64,000 nt of DNA from Arachis hypogaea (GCF_003086295.3 NC_092053.1:91236745-91300744), one strand, 5' to 3'. Positions 10,060 through 23,027 are shown, counted from the first letter of the stretch. The notes: a model not told the origin generated them from the sequence alone. Made by a program: numbers and translations.

Positions 10060-10860
10060 CCTTGATCATATATATTGTATCAAAATTTTGATCATGTTTT
10101 TGATGCCCCTAGGATCTTGGCTTCAAGGTATCTCATTTTCTAGTTACTATTGATATTGATGTTCTTCAGATAAATTAAGATATGTTAGTCTTTCTTTTCT
10201 TTTGCTCTGTGTTTTGATTACCAATTTTTTTGACTTAAATGGTGTTTAAATTTTAGAGAAGTAATATATTACTGATGATATTTCAATGTATTAGAACAAA
10301 TAGATAATATCAAATGTAGATTTCATAACTAATGAGAAGTGCTGTTAGATTAATGCTGCTTGTCTCATCTTTTCTTCGGTCCTTGTCTTATCAAATCCGG
10401 TTATCTTTAATTAAAAGAATTAAAAGTAATAAAAAAAATTTAGAAGATGAAATTTGAACTATGCTGGCTAATGAAACAAATATAAATAAATATCCAAATT
10501 ACATACTTACATTAGTTAATGTATTTTAAATTTGGATTTTTTAAATAAAATAAAAATTTTAATTTTAGAAAAACATTAATCTATCTTTATTTTTCAAGAT
10601 CTATTTTTTTTTCATTGGAAAAAGTTCCATCCCAACCCCTAGGCAAGCTGAATAAAATTAGTTATAATTCGCCTTAGCCTTAGGTGAATTTCATGCAACC
10701 CACCAAATTGGGACAGAAAAATTGGTTATAAACTTTTAGAGTGGAATCATACAATAATAGACATATAAAACTAACAGCTCCAACCACGAAAAAAAAAAAA
10801 ATAGCCGTTTTCTCTCCGTACAACTTTCATTTTCTGTCCGTTTGAAATTTTTCCAGCCTG
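10060..10860. other. L7 3' flank and LINE 5' region, no gene seen
   Basis: AT-rich sequence containing the L7 3' untranslated region and, toward 10780-10860, a probable LINE 5' leader. The exact LINE 5' end and its target duplication cannot be placed. Confidence 0.5.
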
Positions 10861-12685
10861 ATGTCCGGTGCCGGAGGTCCTACGGGACCCTCTCATGAGC
10901 ATCAACAAGACCAACTTAAGAGAAGTATTAAAAAGGTAAGAAAAGATGGAGAAGGTTTTACTGGCACTCAACTTCTCCTACCAAGAGATGAGGAATGGAT
11001 GCGAGACAGCATGGAATTAGAGGGGAACTTTAAAGCTGAAAAATCTTTTGCCCAAATGGTAAGAGGTGGACTCACTAAAGACCAAATGGAAGAAGACATC
11101 ATTGAACTTAGTAAAGAAGGAAACATAAGCAGTGAAGATGGCAAAGAAGAGAAAGAGCATCGAGAAGAGGAAACTGACACTTGCAACACAGAGAACATAA
11201 GAGTAGAGAAGACTAAAGAGGGCCTCTATAATATCGTCATTAGTGATGCACTGATGCTATTGAGAGAGAACTTTGGAAGCCATGGTGGAATACCTTAATA
11301 GTAAAGTTGATGGGTAAAAGGGTGGGATATGCTGTCAAAAGAAGGTTAGAGGCCATGTGGAACAAAAAAGGGACCGTAGACGTTATTGACTTAAGCAACG
11401 ATTTTTATCTAGTCAAATTCTATGCTAGTGAGGATTTTGACTTTGCCCTCATGGAGGGGCTTTGGAAGGTTTATGACCACTACCTAACTGTCAGGCTGTG
11501 GGAGCCAAATTTTAATCCACTAAGAGCTATAATTGACAAAATCACAGCATGGGTGAGGTTACCGGGTTTGCCGATTGAGCTTTATAACGGAACCATATTG
11601 AGGAAAATAGGTAATCTTATTGGAAGAACGGTAAAGGTTGATAATAACACAGCCAATCTGTGTAGAGGAAAATTCGCCCTGCTATGTGTAGAGGTAGATC
11701 TCACCAAACCTTTGATGGGAAAGTATTTGATTAATGGAGAAGAGTACCATGTGGAGTATGAAGGAATCCACCAAATCTGTTTTATATGTGGAAGAATAGA
11801 CCATGATCAACAGCATTGCAATATAAGAAAAGAGAAAGAGGTGGCAGCAGGAGTGGAAAGCAGCGAACAAAGCACATATGAAAAAGAAGAAAATCAGTAT
11901 GAAAAACAAAATGAGCAAATTGCAGAAGAACCAGCAATGGAAAATAATTTGAACAAAAAAGAGAAAAGCAAGCAAATTATGATAGAGCAGAATGACAACT
12001 ATGGAGCATGGATGGTAGTGCAGAGGCCAAAAAGGGGAAAGAAGAATGAAGAAACCAAACAGGGAGGTGGATCAAGCAGAGCTAAAGAGAAGCAAAGCAA
12101 CAAAGAAAACCAGTCCAGATATAGTGTTCTACAAGTGGAAGACTCGACACCAGAGCATGAGGAAAGGATTGAAGTAGCACAAGGAGAAGAGCAAGGAAAC
12201 AACAATGATACTACAAAGGAAAACAAAACGACAAAAAGAGAAAATACACAAACAAAAAGAAGAAGAACGCAGAAAACAAACAGATCCAACCCAAAGGAAA
12301 AATAACAGAAGTGGATAATAGTAAAACAGGTAGTAAAGCTACAGGAAGTTCCTTGACAGCACCACAATACAAGAAATAAGGAGAAAGACAAATAGAAAAA
12401 AAAGCACACAACAAAGACCACAAAGAAGTCATTCACCATGAAGAAAATTGGGTAGAGGAAAATTTCTCTTCACCAACAATAATGGAAGAAGAGATTGCAC
12501 CCTCAATCCAATCCCCACCAAATGAAAGAAAACCACCTGATCCCATGATCACAGATGAAGGAGGAAAGGAGATGATGGAGACAGAGAACGAAGAGAAAGA
12601 TACACATCAAAGCTTACTTAAGGGAGTTGATTTTACAACCCCTGTCAATAGTGTGCTGAATGACACTCAGATGCACTTAGCCTGA
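10861..12685 (+). pseudogene. LINE ORF1, RNA-binding protein, frame-shifted
   Basis: Start ATG at 10861 opens 145 codons; the frame is lost near 11280-11300 and the conserved part resumes in another frame (11307-12305). That part reads as a DUF4283 domain (LMGKRVGYAV..., LWKVYDHYLTVRLWEP) followed by a CX2CX4HX4C knuckle, CFICGRIDHDQQHC, near 11779-11820. The highly charged C-terminal tail (E/K/N/Q-rich) breaks at 12305 and continues in a third frame to 12685. In active LINEs ORF1 coats the RNA. At least two frame breaks make this copy non-functional. Confidence 0.8.
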
Positions 12686-12737
12686 TGTGGTTTCTTATGT
12701 ATCCTTTGGTTTTTATTTATTTTTTCGTTTCTGTTTA

Positions 12738-13916
12738 ATGATTAGTTTAATTTGGAATGTGAGAGGTGCGGCTAGTGGTACTTTTAGACGCACTCTTAAA
12801 AATATGATAAACCAATACAAACCTGACATCACTATTCTTCTTGAAATTAAATGTAGTAGAGATACAGCCACTAGAGTTATTCAACATCTTGGTTTTACTA
12901 AATCCATAAGAGAGGAAGCTCAAGGGTTTGTGGGTGGAATTTGGATTCTCTGGAATAGGATGGACATTGACATCACCATGATGGAAATGCATAGTCAATA
13001 CATACATGTTAGAGTTCAAGTCAACGGAGAGAAAGAAAGGTATTTAACTGCGGTCTATGCTAGTCCAAATAATCAAATCAGAAAACTTTTGTGGCCAAAG
13101 CTTGTGCACATTGCGAACTCAATGGCAGGAGATTGGCTCGTAGCTGGAGATTTTAATGAAATTAAGGAAGCATCGGAAAAGAAAGGAGGGGCAGCTGTGA
13201 ATATCAGAGCTTGCAATATTTTTTCAAATTGGATCAATAGTTGCAGACTCATAGATCTAGGGTTCGTTGGCCCTAGATTTACCTGGAAAGGTCCTAAATG
13301 GGAAGGTCAAGACAGAGTCTTTAAGAGACTGGATAGAGCCCTATCAAACCACTTTTGGAGAACGAGATTTCATAAAGCGACTACTGAAGTTCTTACCAGA
13401 ACAAACTCAGATCATCATCCCATCCTCATTCAGAATGTGAAGCTTATTAACGGAGAAGGAAAAAAGCCCTTTAGATTTGAGGCTATGTGGACTCACCATC
13501 CAGACTTTCAACACTGCCTCAAAGACAGCTGGAACAGAGATAATACACTCCCTTCGGCATTAAGAAACCTAAAGAATGATCTGCTGAAGTGGAATAAAGA
13601 TATTTTTGGAAACATATTCAAAGCTAATAGAACTATATTGAACAGAATCACAGGGATCCAAAGGAGTGCCTCTTATGGAAATAACCCCTTTTTGGAGGAG
13701 TTAGAGCAAAAATTAAATAAAGAACTCAATGACATTTTGGATAGAGAGAAAACCTTTTGGATGCAGAAATCTAGGCAAAATTGGATTATCGAGGGAGATA
13801 GAAATACTAGATACTATCATACAAAAACCATCGTAAGAAGAGGAAAGAATAAGATTTTAAAGTTAAGAGATACAAACGAAAATTGGATAGAAGATGAAGA
13901 TACCTTAAAGACTCAC
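12738..13916 (+). pseudogene. LINE ORF2, endonuclease domain only, truncated
   Basis: The ATG at 12738 opens the AP-endonuclease-like domain (MISLIWNVRGA), which nicks target DNA. Visible motifs are the catalytic Glu region (LLEIKC), VYASPN, GDFNEI and the SDHHPI active-site His. About 390 codons are open without a stop up to the E1 insertion at 13917, so this half was intact when E1 arrived. The reverse transcriptase domain is missing from the window. Confidence 0.85.
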
Positions 13917-15698
13917 TGACGAACGATTGTCCCCAAGGGTGTATTGGTAAAGATTTTCTTCAATAAAATTGCGTTGCAAGTATAGCTCTACCAACAACAA
14001 TCCTCGGGTGTCAAATTTAGAAGAGGGATTTGGTTGTCACAAGTTCAACCCTAATAGAAATAACCGAAGTATTCAAACCTCGGGTCGTCTCACAAGGAAT
14101 GGGCAAACATATGCTTCAACATTAGTTAGAAATCCGGGGTTGTGAGTTATGAGCATGAAAATAAATGGGAATCTTAACAAGCAAGTAATCTTAAATTGCA
14201 ACAAACTAATTCAATTAACTAAGCAAAACATGAGCAATTCCAATGAATAAGTAACATTCCACTTAATTCTATTATAAACCAAACAAGTAACTATAACTAA
14301 AGCAAATAATTGAGAAAGTTGGTTTTCAAATATGAATAATAAAAGCAACTCTTGGCTAGGCATGGGAATTGGGATCACCATCCTTGTCTAACAACCATAT
14401 CTGGACAATTATAAGGAACCAAGCTCATTAAGTCTACCCTCAAAGTCTTAAGTACGTGATATCTACTCCTAGACTTGAAGTACGTCAAATGGCTTTGATC
14501 ACATCAACCCATAAGTCCCAACCTACCTACTAATTAGATTAGTAGTGGGTTGGCGTCAATGAGTATCAAATTGACCACTAAGGGCTCCCAAATCATCAAA
14601 TCCATTAGACCCAATGACTCAAGTTTACCCAATTCCCTTGACCTAGGCCAAGAGTAAAGAAGACTACTCCATAATCAAAGTAAACAATTCATCGAACACA
14701 TGGTAAGCATTAACAAAAGACATGTTTAAAATAGCAATTAAATTGGAATCTACAAATACCCACTAACAATTATCAACATACAATCATCAAAACAACAAGA
14801 CTAAACATAGAAATCATCAATGTAACATCAACAAGTCAAGAATCACAACATTCATGAAATGGGTATAAAATGACAAGTAACAAGGATTCATAAACTATCA
14901 CAAGATATAAGCAAAATTGTAGCAAGGAATTCAAATTGAACAATTAAAACTAGCAATTAACAAGATCCAATTCATAAATCAACAAGGGAAGATCAAATTA
15001 AAACTAGATCTAGAGAGGAACAAGGGTTTCTCTCTCTAGAATCACCCAAGAACCAAAAACTAGCTAAAAATTATGTCCTAGTGTAAAATGATTGATCCCC
15101 CCTTTCCCTCTAGCATCCTTGGGTCTTTTTCCAAGCAAAAACAGCTTGAAATTGGGCCACATGAGCCTCAGAAATCGCCAGGCACAATTTCCTTTAATGA
15201 GGTCACGTGCAGCTTCCCACGCGTGCGCGCCATACGTGCATGCGCACCGATTGCTTTTGCGATCCACGCGTGCGCGCCAAGCGTGCGTGCGCATCGATAG
15301 GAATCTTCTGATCCGCGCGGATGCGTTCATCCTTGCGCGCCGCTTCCAGCCAACCTCATCCACGCGTGCGCGTGGAGTGCGCGGGCGCGCCGATGCTGCT
15401 TTTTCCAAGATCTCAATTCTTCATGTTCCTCCCTTTTTGTACATGCTTTCTCCCTCTCTTCTAAGTCATTCCTACCCTATAACTCCTAAAATTACTCAAC
15501 AAATACATCACGGCATTGAATGGCAATAGAAGAGGATTAAAATATGGCAATTTTAAGGCAAAATAAGCATATTTTCCATCATGGAGCAATATTGGGAAGT
15601 GAACACAAAACCATGCATTTTTTGCGAATAAGTGTGAGAAATGTTGATAAAATCCCCCAAAATAAGCACAAGATAAACCACAAAATTAGGGTTTATCA
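13917..15698 (-). repeat. E1 3' LTR, complete (1,782 bp)
   Basis: On the plus strand it runs from TGACGAACG to GGGTTTATCA, that is TGATAAACCC...CGTTCGTCA in element orientation. It aligns with 46380-47730 across the part of that LTR that survives. A CpG-rich patch of GCGTGCGCGC-type dyads lies at about 15215-15395. Confidence 0.9.
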
Positions 15699-15736
15699 AA
15701 TCTCCCCACACTTAAACCAAGCATGTCCTCATGCTT
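15699..15736 (-). other. E1 polypurine tract with AGGA-loop hairpin
   Basis: In element orientation: arms AAGCATG/CATGCTT (7 bp, plus-strand 15719-15736) around an AGGA loop, then 5 nt, then AAGTGTGGGGAGATT (15713-15699) abutting the LTR. Confidence 0.85.
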
Positions 15737-17196
15737 AAAATAAAAAGACCAAAGATCATGATTAGAAAGGGTTTATGAAATGAAAACTACCTAAGTGGAT
15801 GCATGCAACTAATGTAAAATCATCTACCTACTTGGTCAAGAGTGAATCTATCCTCCAAGAATACGTGTGAGCATATAGGGTGAAAATAGTATGTAATTCA
15901 TGAATCCTACCAAATTGAATATCACTAAGGAGTGCATATAACTTGCTAAGCAAACGCTTGTGAAAGCCGGGAACAAGCATTGAGCATCGAACCCTCACCG
16001 GAAGTGTATCCACTCTATTCGCTCAAGTGTATAGGGTTCGTCACTCAATCTTCTCCTAATCATGCTTTTCAAGATTTGTCTTTCATCTAACAATCAACAA
16101 TTACTCAATGCATGCTTACAAGTATCATGAGGTCTTATTCATGGGTTGTAATGGGGCTAGGGTGAAGGTAAAGATGTATATGGCCAAGTGGGCTTAAAAT
16201 TTGAGTCCTTGATCAACCTAGGATCCACTAGACACATAGAACAACCTATACAACTACAATACATTACCTAGCTACCCTTGAGTTTTACTCTTTTTGCATA
16301 CTCATGCATTATTTTCAATTCACACCCATATGCATTATTTTTTTTTTGTTGCTTTATCTTGGGGCATCTTTGTCCCCTTTCATTGCTTTCTCTCTTTTCT
16401 TTTCTCTTCTCTCTTTTTTTTTATTATCCCATTTTCTTAGGGTTTCTTTGTGAACAAAAGTTTCAATGCATACAGTTTAATCATTCAACACATGAGTATG
16501 TTCCCAAATTCTAGAATTTTTAATTACACTACAATTACACACCTATATATCTACCCGAATTTCCCAAGTATACCCTCCTATTTGAATGATACACATCCTA
16601 ACTTACCTAAACTAATCAAGGATTCAAATTTAGGGACATTCATAGTTTTTCACTTAGGGTTGTTGATGTGCTCTTTTCAAGAACAAAGAGGGTTCATCAT
16701 AGGCTCAAAATGGGTTAGCAATGGTAGATGAAAGGGTTAAGGCCATTTGGGAAAAGTGACTATTGAAATGATGGCCTCAATCATGTAAATGCATTCATAC
16801 ACAAAGCAATGGATATATAGAATCAGACAAAGCAAGGATCGCAATCATAGAGAGAGATATGCACACAAGAATGGAAATAATGGTTAGAAGATGTAACCAT
16901 GCAATAGGCTCAAAACTTTCATGCTTGTGTTCTTAGCTCAATCACTATGTTCCAAATACATTCTTAAAGCAAGTTCACTGCAAAAATTTTTTAGAATTTT
17001 GGTAGGTCACCCAAAACACAGTTTCTTGATAAGGAAGTTATTGTTTTGACCAAGTAACTCTATAGAAACTAACTATCATGCAAAGGGTATTTACAAGCAA
17101 AACTAACTACACATGCAATATACTAACTTCTAAGCAAAAGATAAATCCATGGGTATTGAAGGGAAGAGATTGTTACCCATGGAGATCAGTCGAACG
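15737..17196. other. E1 3' noncoding region
   Basis: About 1.46 kb with no supported gene, between the LTR-proximal polypurine tract and the upstream polypurine-like module. It is homologous to 34712-36217 in E2. Contains a pyrimidine-rich run near 16380-16430. Confidence 0.7.
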
Positions 17197-17235
17197 ACCT
17201 CCCCACACTTTAGAAATTAGCACGGTCCTCCGCGC
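17197..17235 (-). other. E1 second hairpin-plus-polypurine module, upstream copy
   Basis: In element orientation: arms GCGCGG/CCGTGC (6 bp with one G-U, plus-strand 17220-17235) around AGGA, then 9 nt, then AAGTGTGGGGAGGT (17210-17197). It lies at the end of ORF3, about 1.5 kb upstream of the LTR-proximal module. The equivalent is at 36218-36256 in E2. Confidence 0.7.
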
Positions 17236-17361
17236 TACGAATAATACGCAAGAGACGGTCGGGACCGGAACCTTCACCATCCCCTTCATCAGAGCTCCCA
17301 TCACTTGGGTTTGAGGTGGATGTGAATATTTCGGGTTCCTCCATGCTAGGGGTAACACAAC
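17210..17361 (-). pseudogene. E1 ORF3, C-terminal tail, split off by Feral-like insertion
   Basis: The minus frame continues ORF3 from 27822 across the insertion. About 50 codons, acidic and Ser/Asp/Gly-rich (SDGSSDEGDGEGSG), ending at TAA (plus-strand 17210-17212) that overlaps the second polypurine module. The ACAAC target duplication of the insertion lies at 17357-17361. Confidence 0.65.
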
Positions 17362-19017
17362 TGATGAGCGGATAATTTATACGCTTTTTGGCATTATTTT
17401 TAGTATGTTTTTAGTAGGATCTAGTTACTTTTAGGGATGTTTTTATTAGTTTTTATGTTAAATTCACATTTCTGGACTTTACTATGAGTTTGTGTGTTTT
17501 TCTGTGATTTCAGGTATTTTCTGGCTGAAATTGAGGGACTTGAACAAAAATCAGATTCAGAGGTTGAAGAAGGACTGCTGATGCTGTTGGATTCTGACCT
17601 CCCTGCACTCAAAGTGGATTTTCTGGAGCTACAGAACTCCAAATGGCGCGCTCTCAATGGCGTTGGAAATTAGACATCCAGGGCTTTCCAGAAATATATA
17701 ATAGTTCATACTTTGCCTAAGTTTAGACGACGTAAAAGGGCGTTGAACGCCAGTTCTACGCTGCAGTCTGGAGTTAAACGCCAGAAACACGTCACAAACC
17801 AGAGTTGAACGCCAAAAACACGTTACAACTTGGCGTTCAACTCCAAAAGAAGCCTCTGCACGTGTAAACTTCAAGCTCAGCCCAAGCACACACCAAGTGG
17901 GCCCCGGAAGTGGATTTATGCATCAATTACTTACTTCTGTAAACCCTAGTAGCTAGTCTAGTATATATAGAACTTTTTATCATTGTATTCACAGTCTTAG
18001 TCTTGGTTACTCCGGTTCCCCTCTGGGGCCGAGACCAATGAACTCCATTATCACTTATGTATTTTCAATGGTAGAGTTTCTGCACTCCATAGATTAAGGT
18101 GTGGAGCTCTGCTGTTCCTCATGATTTAATGCAAAGTACTACTGTTTTTCTATTCAATTCAACTTATTTCGCTTCTAAGATATCCATTCGCACCGAAGAA
18201 CATGATGAATGTGATGATTATGTGACGCTCATCATCATTCTCACTTATGAACGCATGCCTGACAAACACTTCCGTTCTACATGCAAACAAGCTAGAATGA
18301 GTATCTCTTAGATATCTAATACAGAGGACCGAGTCCGAGATATTAGAATCTTCGTGGTATAAGTTAGAACCCATGGATGGCCATTCCTGAGATCCGGAAA
18401 CTCTAAACCTTGTCTGTGGTATTCCGAGTAGGATCTGGGAAGGGATGGCTGTGACGAACTTCAAACTCGCGAGTGCTGGGCGTAGTGACAGACGCAAAAG
18501 GAGGGTGAATCCTATTCCAGTATGATCGAGAACCTCCAGATGATTAGCCGTGCCGTGACAAAGCATTTGGACCTTTTTCACAAAGAGAATGAGATGTAGC
18601 CATTGACAACGGTGATGCCTTACAGAAAGCTTGCCATGGAAAGGAGTAGGACTGGTTGGATGAAGACAGCAGGAAAGCAGAGGTTCAGAGGAACGAAAGC
18701 ATCTCTATACGCTTATCTGAAATTCTCACCAATGAATTACATAAGTATTTCTATCTTTATTTTCTGTTTATTTATTATTATCATTCGAAAACTCCATAAC
18801 CATTTGATATCTGCCTGACTGAGATTTACAAGATGACCATAGCTTGCTTCATACCAACAATCTCCGTGGGATCGACCCTTACTCACGTAAGGTTTTATTA
18901 CTTGGACGACCCAGTGCACTTACTGGTTAGTTGCATCGAAGTTGTGACAAATTATGAATTAAGATTAGAGCACCAAGTTTTTGGAGCCATTACCAGGGAT
19001 CCCAATTTCGTGCACCA
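17362..19017 (+). repeat. 5' LTR of the Feral-like element (1,656 bp)
   Basis: Starts TGATGAGCGG and ends GTGCACCA. It includes a TATATATAG box at 17962-17970 and, upstream of it, inverted repeats of the GGCGTT...AACGCC type at about 17733-17850. The paired 3' LTR lacks ~52 bp of that array. Confidence 0.95.
17962..17970 (+). promoter_or_regulatory. TATA box in the Feral-like LTR
   Basis: TATATATAG, about 600 bp into the LTR, downstream of the dyad array; the same box is in the 3' LTR at 26762-26770. Confidence 0.65.
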
Positions 19018-19023
19018 AGTTTT

Positions 19024-19041
19024 TGGTGCCGTTGTCGAGGA
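19024..19041 (+). other. Primer binding site, tRNA-Asp type, degenerate
   Basis: TGGTGCCGTTGTCGAGGA, six nt after the LTR, with three mismatches to the complement of the tRNA-Asp 3' end (TGGCGCCGTTGCCGGGGA). The intact form is at 46356-46373 in E1. Confidence 0.8.
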
Positions 19042-20727
19042 TTGTTCGAGTTTGGACAACTGACGGTTCATCTTGTTGCTCAGATTAGGTAATTTTCTTT
19101 TTGTTTTATTTTCAAAAAAATTTTTTTTTTCAAAAATCTTTCAAAAAAAATTTTCCCTTTGTTTTCGAAAATTATTTAAAAAATTTTAAGAATGAATTCT
19201 AAAGTTTCAAAATGGTATGCTGAAGTTTGGCTGGCCATCAAGCTTTAGACTAACCTGGTATGATTCCTGAAATCTTGATTGAGGACTTTGAATTCATTGC
19301 TTCTTTTTCCCTATAAGTTTTCAAAAAAAAAATAAAAATATAAAAAAATCCAAAAAAAAAATTTAATAAAATCATAAAATCAAAAATCTTTTTTTGTTTC
19401 TTGTTTGAGTCTTGAGTCAATTTTTAAGTTTGGTGTCAACTGCATTTTTTCTAAAAATTTATGCATTTTTCGAAAATTCATGCATTCATAGTGTTCTTCA
19501 TGATCTTCAAGTTGTTCTTGGTAAGTCTTCTTGTTTGATCTTGATGTTTTCTTATTTTGTGTCTTTTGTTGTTTTCTATGTGCATCTTTGCATTCATAGT
19601 GTCTAAGCATTAAAGATTTCTAAAATATGTTCTTGATGTTCATCATAATCTTCAAAGTGTTCTTGGTGTTCATCTTGACATTCATAGTGTTCTTGCATGC
19701 ATCATGTGTTTTGATTCATAATTTTCATGTTGTGAGTCATTTTTTATGTTTTTCTCTCTCATCATTAAAAATTCAAAAATAAAAAAATATATCTTTCCCG
19801 TTTTCTCTCATAAATTTTCGAAAATTTGAGTTGACTTTTTCAAAATTTTTAAAATCTAGTTGTTTCTTATGAGTCAAATCAAATTTTCAAATTAAAAATC
19901 TTATCTTTTTCAAAATCTTTTTCAAAAATCATATCTTTTTCATTTTTCTTATTTTTTTCGAAAATTTTAAGAATATTTTTCAAAAATCTTTTTTTTTCTT
20001 AATTTTACATCATATTTTCGAAAATATCATCAAAAATTAATGTTTTGATTCAAAAATTTTAAGTTTGTTACTTACCTGTTAAGAAAGATTCAAACTTTAA
20101 GTTCTAGAATCATATCTTGTGATTTCTTGTGAATCAAGTCATTAATTGTGATTTTAAAAATCAAATCTTTTTCAAAACTAATTTCAATCATATCTCGTCA
20201 AAAATATTTTTTTTATCTTATCTTTTTCAAAATCATATCTTTCTAATCATATCTTTTCATATCATATCTTTTTCAAATATCTTTTCTAACTTCTTATCTT
20301 TTAAAAATTGATTTTCAAAAATTGTTTCAACTAACTAATTAACTTTTTGTTTGTTTCTTATCTCTTTCAAAACTACCTAACTAACTATCCCTCTCTAATT
20401 TTCGAAAATACCTCCCTCTTTTTCAAAAATTCTTTTTAATTAATTAATTGTTTAAATTTTAATTTTAAGTTTAACTCTCCTTTAATTTTCGAAAATCATT
20501 AACTCTTTTTCAAAATTTAATTTTCAAAATTCTCTCTCTCATATCCTTCTATTTATTTATTCATCTACTAACACTTCTCTTCACCCAAAATTTGAACCCC
20601 TTCCTCTCCTCTGAGTTCGAATTCTTCTCTTCTACATTCTTATTCTTCTTTTTTTCTACTCACACAAGGGAACCTCTATACTGTGGTAAAGGGGATCCCC
20701 GGTATCTTTAGTCCCCTTCTTTTTCAT
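19042..20727. other. Long AT-rich leader of the Feral-like element
   Basis: About 1.7 kb with no supported ORF, made of poly(A)/poly(T)-rich, loosely repeated units such as ttttcaaaaatc and catatctttttc. It becomes pyrimidine-rich just before gag. Confidence 0.75.
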
Positions 20728-22439
20728 ATGAGCAGGAGCAAGGACAAGAACATTCTTGTTGAAGCAGACCCTGAACCTGAAAGGACTCTGAAGCAGAAAC
20801 TGAGAGAAGCTAAAATACAACAATCTAGAGACAACCTTACAGAAAATTTTGAAAAGGAAGAGGAGATGGCAGCCGAAAATAATAATAATGCAAGGAGGAT
20901 GCTTGGTGACTTTACTGCACCTAATTCCAATTTACATGGAAGAAGCATCTCCATTCCTGCCATTGGAGCAAACAATTTTGAGCTGAAACCTCAATTAGTT
21001 TCTCTGATGCAGCAGAACTGCAAGTTTCATGGACTTCCATCTGAAGATCCTTTTCAGTTCTTAACTGAATTCTTGCAGATCTGTGATACTGTTAAGACCA
21101 ATGGGGTTGATCCCGAGGTCTACAGGCTTATGCTTTTCCCGTTTACTGTAAGAGATAGAGCTAGAGTATGGTTGGACTCTCAACCTAAGGATAGCCTGAA
21201 CTCTTGGGATAAGCTGGTCACGGCTTTCTTAGCCAAGTTCTTCCCTCCTCAAAAGCTTAGTAAGCTTAGAGTGGATGTTCAAACCTTCAGACAGAAAGAA
21301 GGTGAATCCCTCTATGAAGCTTGGGAGAGATACAAGCAACTGACCAAAAAGTGTCCTTCTGACATGCTTTCAGAATGGACCATCCTGGATATATTCTATG
21401 ATGGTCTGTCTGAATTAGCTAAGATGTCATTGGATACTTCTGCAGGTGGATCCATTCACCTAAAGAAAACTCCTGCAGAAGCTCAAGAACTTATTGACAT
21501 GGTTGCTAACAACCAGTTTATGTACACTTTTGAGAGGAATCCTGTGAGTAATGGGACACCTCAGAAGAAGGGAGTTCTTGAAATTGATGCTCTGAATGCC
21601 ATATTGGCTCAGAACAAACTATTGACTCAGCAGGTCAATATGATTTTTCAGAGTCTGAATGGAATGCAAGCTGCATCCAACAGTACTCAAGAGGCATCTT
21701 CTGAAGAAGAAGCTTATGATCCTGAGAACCCTATGGAAACACCTATAACCCCTCATGGAGAAATCACCCAAATCTCTCATGGAAGGATCAACAAAAGCCT
21801 CAACAAGGCTTTACTAATGGTGGAAGAAACAGGTTTAACAATAGTAAACCTTTTCCATCATCCACTCAGCAACAGACAGAGAATTCTGAACAGAATCCAT
21901 CTAGCTTAGCAAATTTAGTCTCTGATCTATCTAAAGCCACTCTGAGTTTCATGAATGAAACAAGGTCCTCCATTAGAAATCTAGAAGCACAAGTGGGCCA
22001 GCTGAGTAAAAGGATCACTAAAACCCCTCCTAGTACTCTCCCAAGCAATACAGAAGAGAATCCAAAGAGAGATTGCAAGGCCATTGATATAACCATCATG
22101 GCCGAATCCAAGGAGGAAGGGGAGGACGTGAATCCCAAGGAGGAAGACCTCCTGGGACGTCTAGTGATCAACAAGGAGTTTCCCTTTGAGGAACCAAAGG
22201 AATCTGAGGCTCATTTAGAGACCATAGAGATTCCATTGAACCTCCTTATGCCCTTCATGAGCTCTGATGAGTATTCTTCTTCTGAAGAGAATGAGGATGT
22301 TACTGAAGAGCAAGTTGCCAAGTACCTTGGTGCAATCGTGAAGTTGAATGCCAAATTATTTGGTAATGAGACTTGGGAAGAAGAACCTCCCTTGCTCACC
22401 AATGAACTGAGTGATCTGGATCAACTGAGATTGCCTTAG
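20728..22439 (+). pseudogene. gag of the Feral-like element, frame-shifted
   Basis: I chose the ATG at 20728 (MSRSKDKN), the counterpart of the T-element gag start MSGTGRS. An in-frame ATG at 20683 is also open. The retrotransposon gag domain is clear: FELKPQLVSLMQQNCKFHG, then DRARVWLDSQP, LAKFFPPQKL and YEAWERYKQLTKKCP. The frame is lost near 21755-21790, where the conserved reading (FNNSKPFPSSTQQQ, then LSFMNETRSSIRNLEAQVG) moves to frame 3 and runs to a TAG at 22437-22439. Gag forms the particle and packages RNA. No CCHC knuckle is seen; the region where it would lie is damaged. Confidence 0.85.
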
Positions 22440-23027
22440 AAGAAACAGGATTCTGGAAAATTCCTAATACCTTGTACCAAAGGCACCATGACCTTTGAGA
22501 AGGCTCTATGTGACCTGGGGTCAGGAATAAACCTCATGCCACTTTCTGTAATGGAGAAACTGGGAATCTTTGAGGTACAAGCTGCTAGAATCTCATTAGA
22601 GATGGCAGACAATTCCAGAAAACAGGCTTATAGACAAGTAGAGGACATGTCAGTAAAGGTTGAAGGCCTTTACATCCCTGCTGATTTCATAATCCTAGAT
22701 ACTGGGAAGGATGAGGATGAATCCATCATCCTTGGAAGACCCTTCCTAGCCACAGCAAAAGCTGTGATTGATGTGGACAGAGGAGAATTGATCCTTCAAC
22801 TAAATGAGGACAACCTTGTGTTTAAAACTCAAGGATCTCTCTCTGTAACCATAGAGAGGAAGCATGAAAAGCTTCTCTCACTGCAGAGTCAACCAGAGCC
22901 CCCACAGTCAAACTCTAAGTTTGGTGTTGGGAGGCCACAACCAAACTCTAAGTTTGGTGTTGAACTCCCATATCCAAACTCTAAGTTTGGTGTTGGAAAG
23001 TCTCAACAATGCTCTGAACATCTATGA
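22440..23027 (+). pseudogene. Aspartic protease domain and tail of gag-pro
   Basis: Continues the frame of 21951-22439 beyond the in-frame TAG. The protease core is CDLGSGINLMPLSV (Asp-Leu-Gly as active site) with IILGRPFLATAKAVIDV as the second half, matching the T and E1 proteases. The C-terminus carries three 11-residue repeats (PNSKFGVG core), encoded by 33-nt units that each contain AAGTTTGGTGTTG, the polypurine core of this element. The stop at 23027 is followed by the double hairpin at 23047-23093. Confidence 0.8.

Larger units (their letters stand above)
10861..13916 (+). mobile_element. Plant L1-type LINE, 5' two-thirds, cut by E1
   Basis: An ORF1 with a DUF4283-like domain and zinc knuckle is followed by an ORF2 endonuclease, the usual plant L1 layout. 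ORF2 stops abruptly at 13916 where the E1 LTR begins (TGACG). The RT part and 3' tail must lie beyond E1's other end, outside the window. The 5 bp before the LTR, CTCAC (13912-13916), is the expected left copy of E1's target duplication. Confidence 0.85.
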
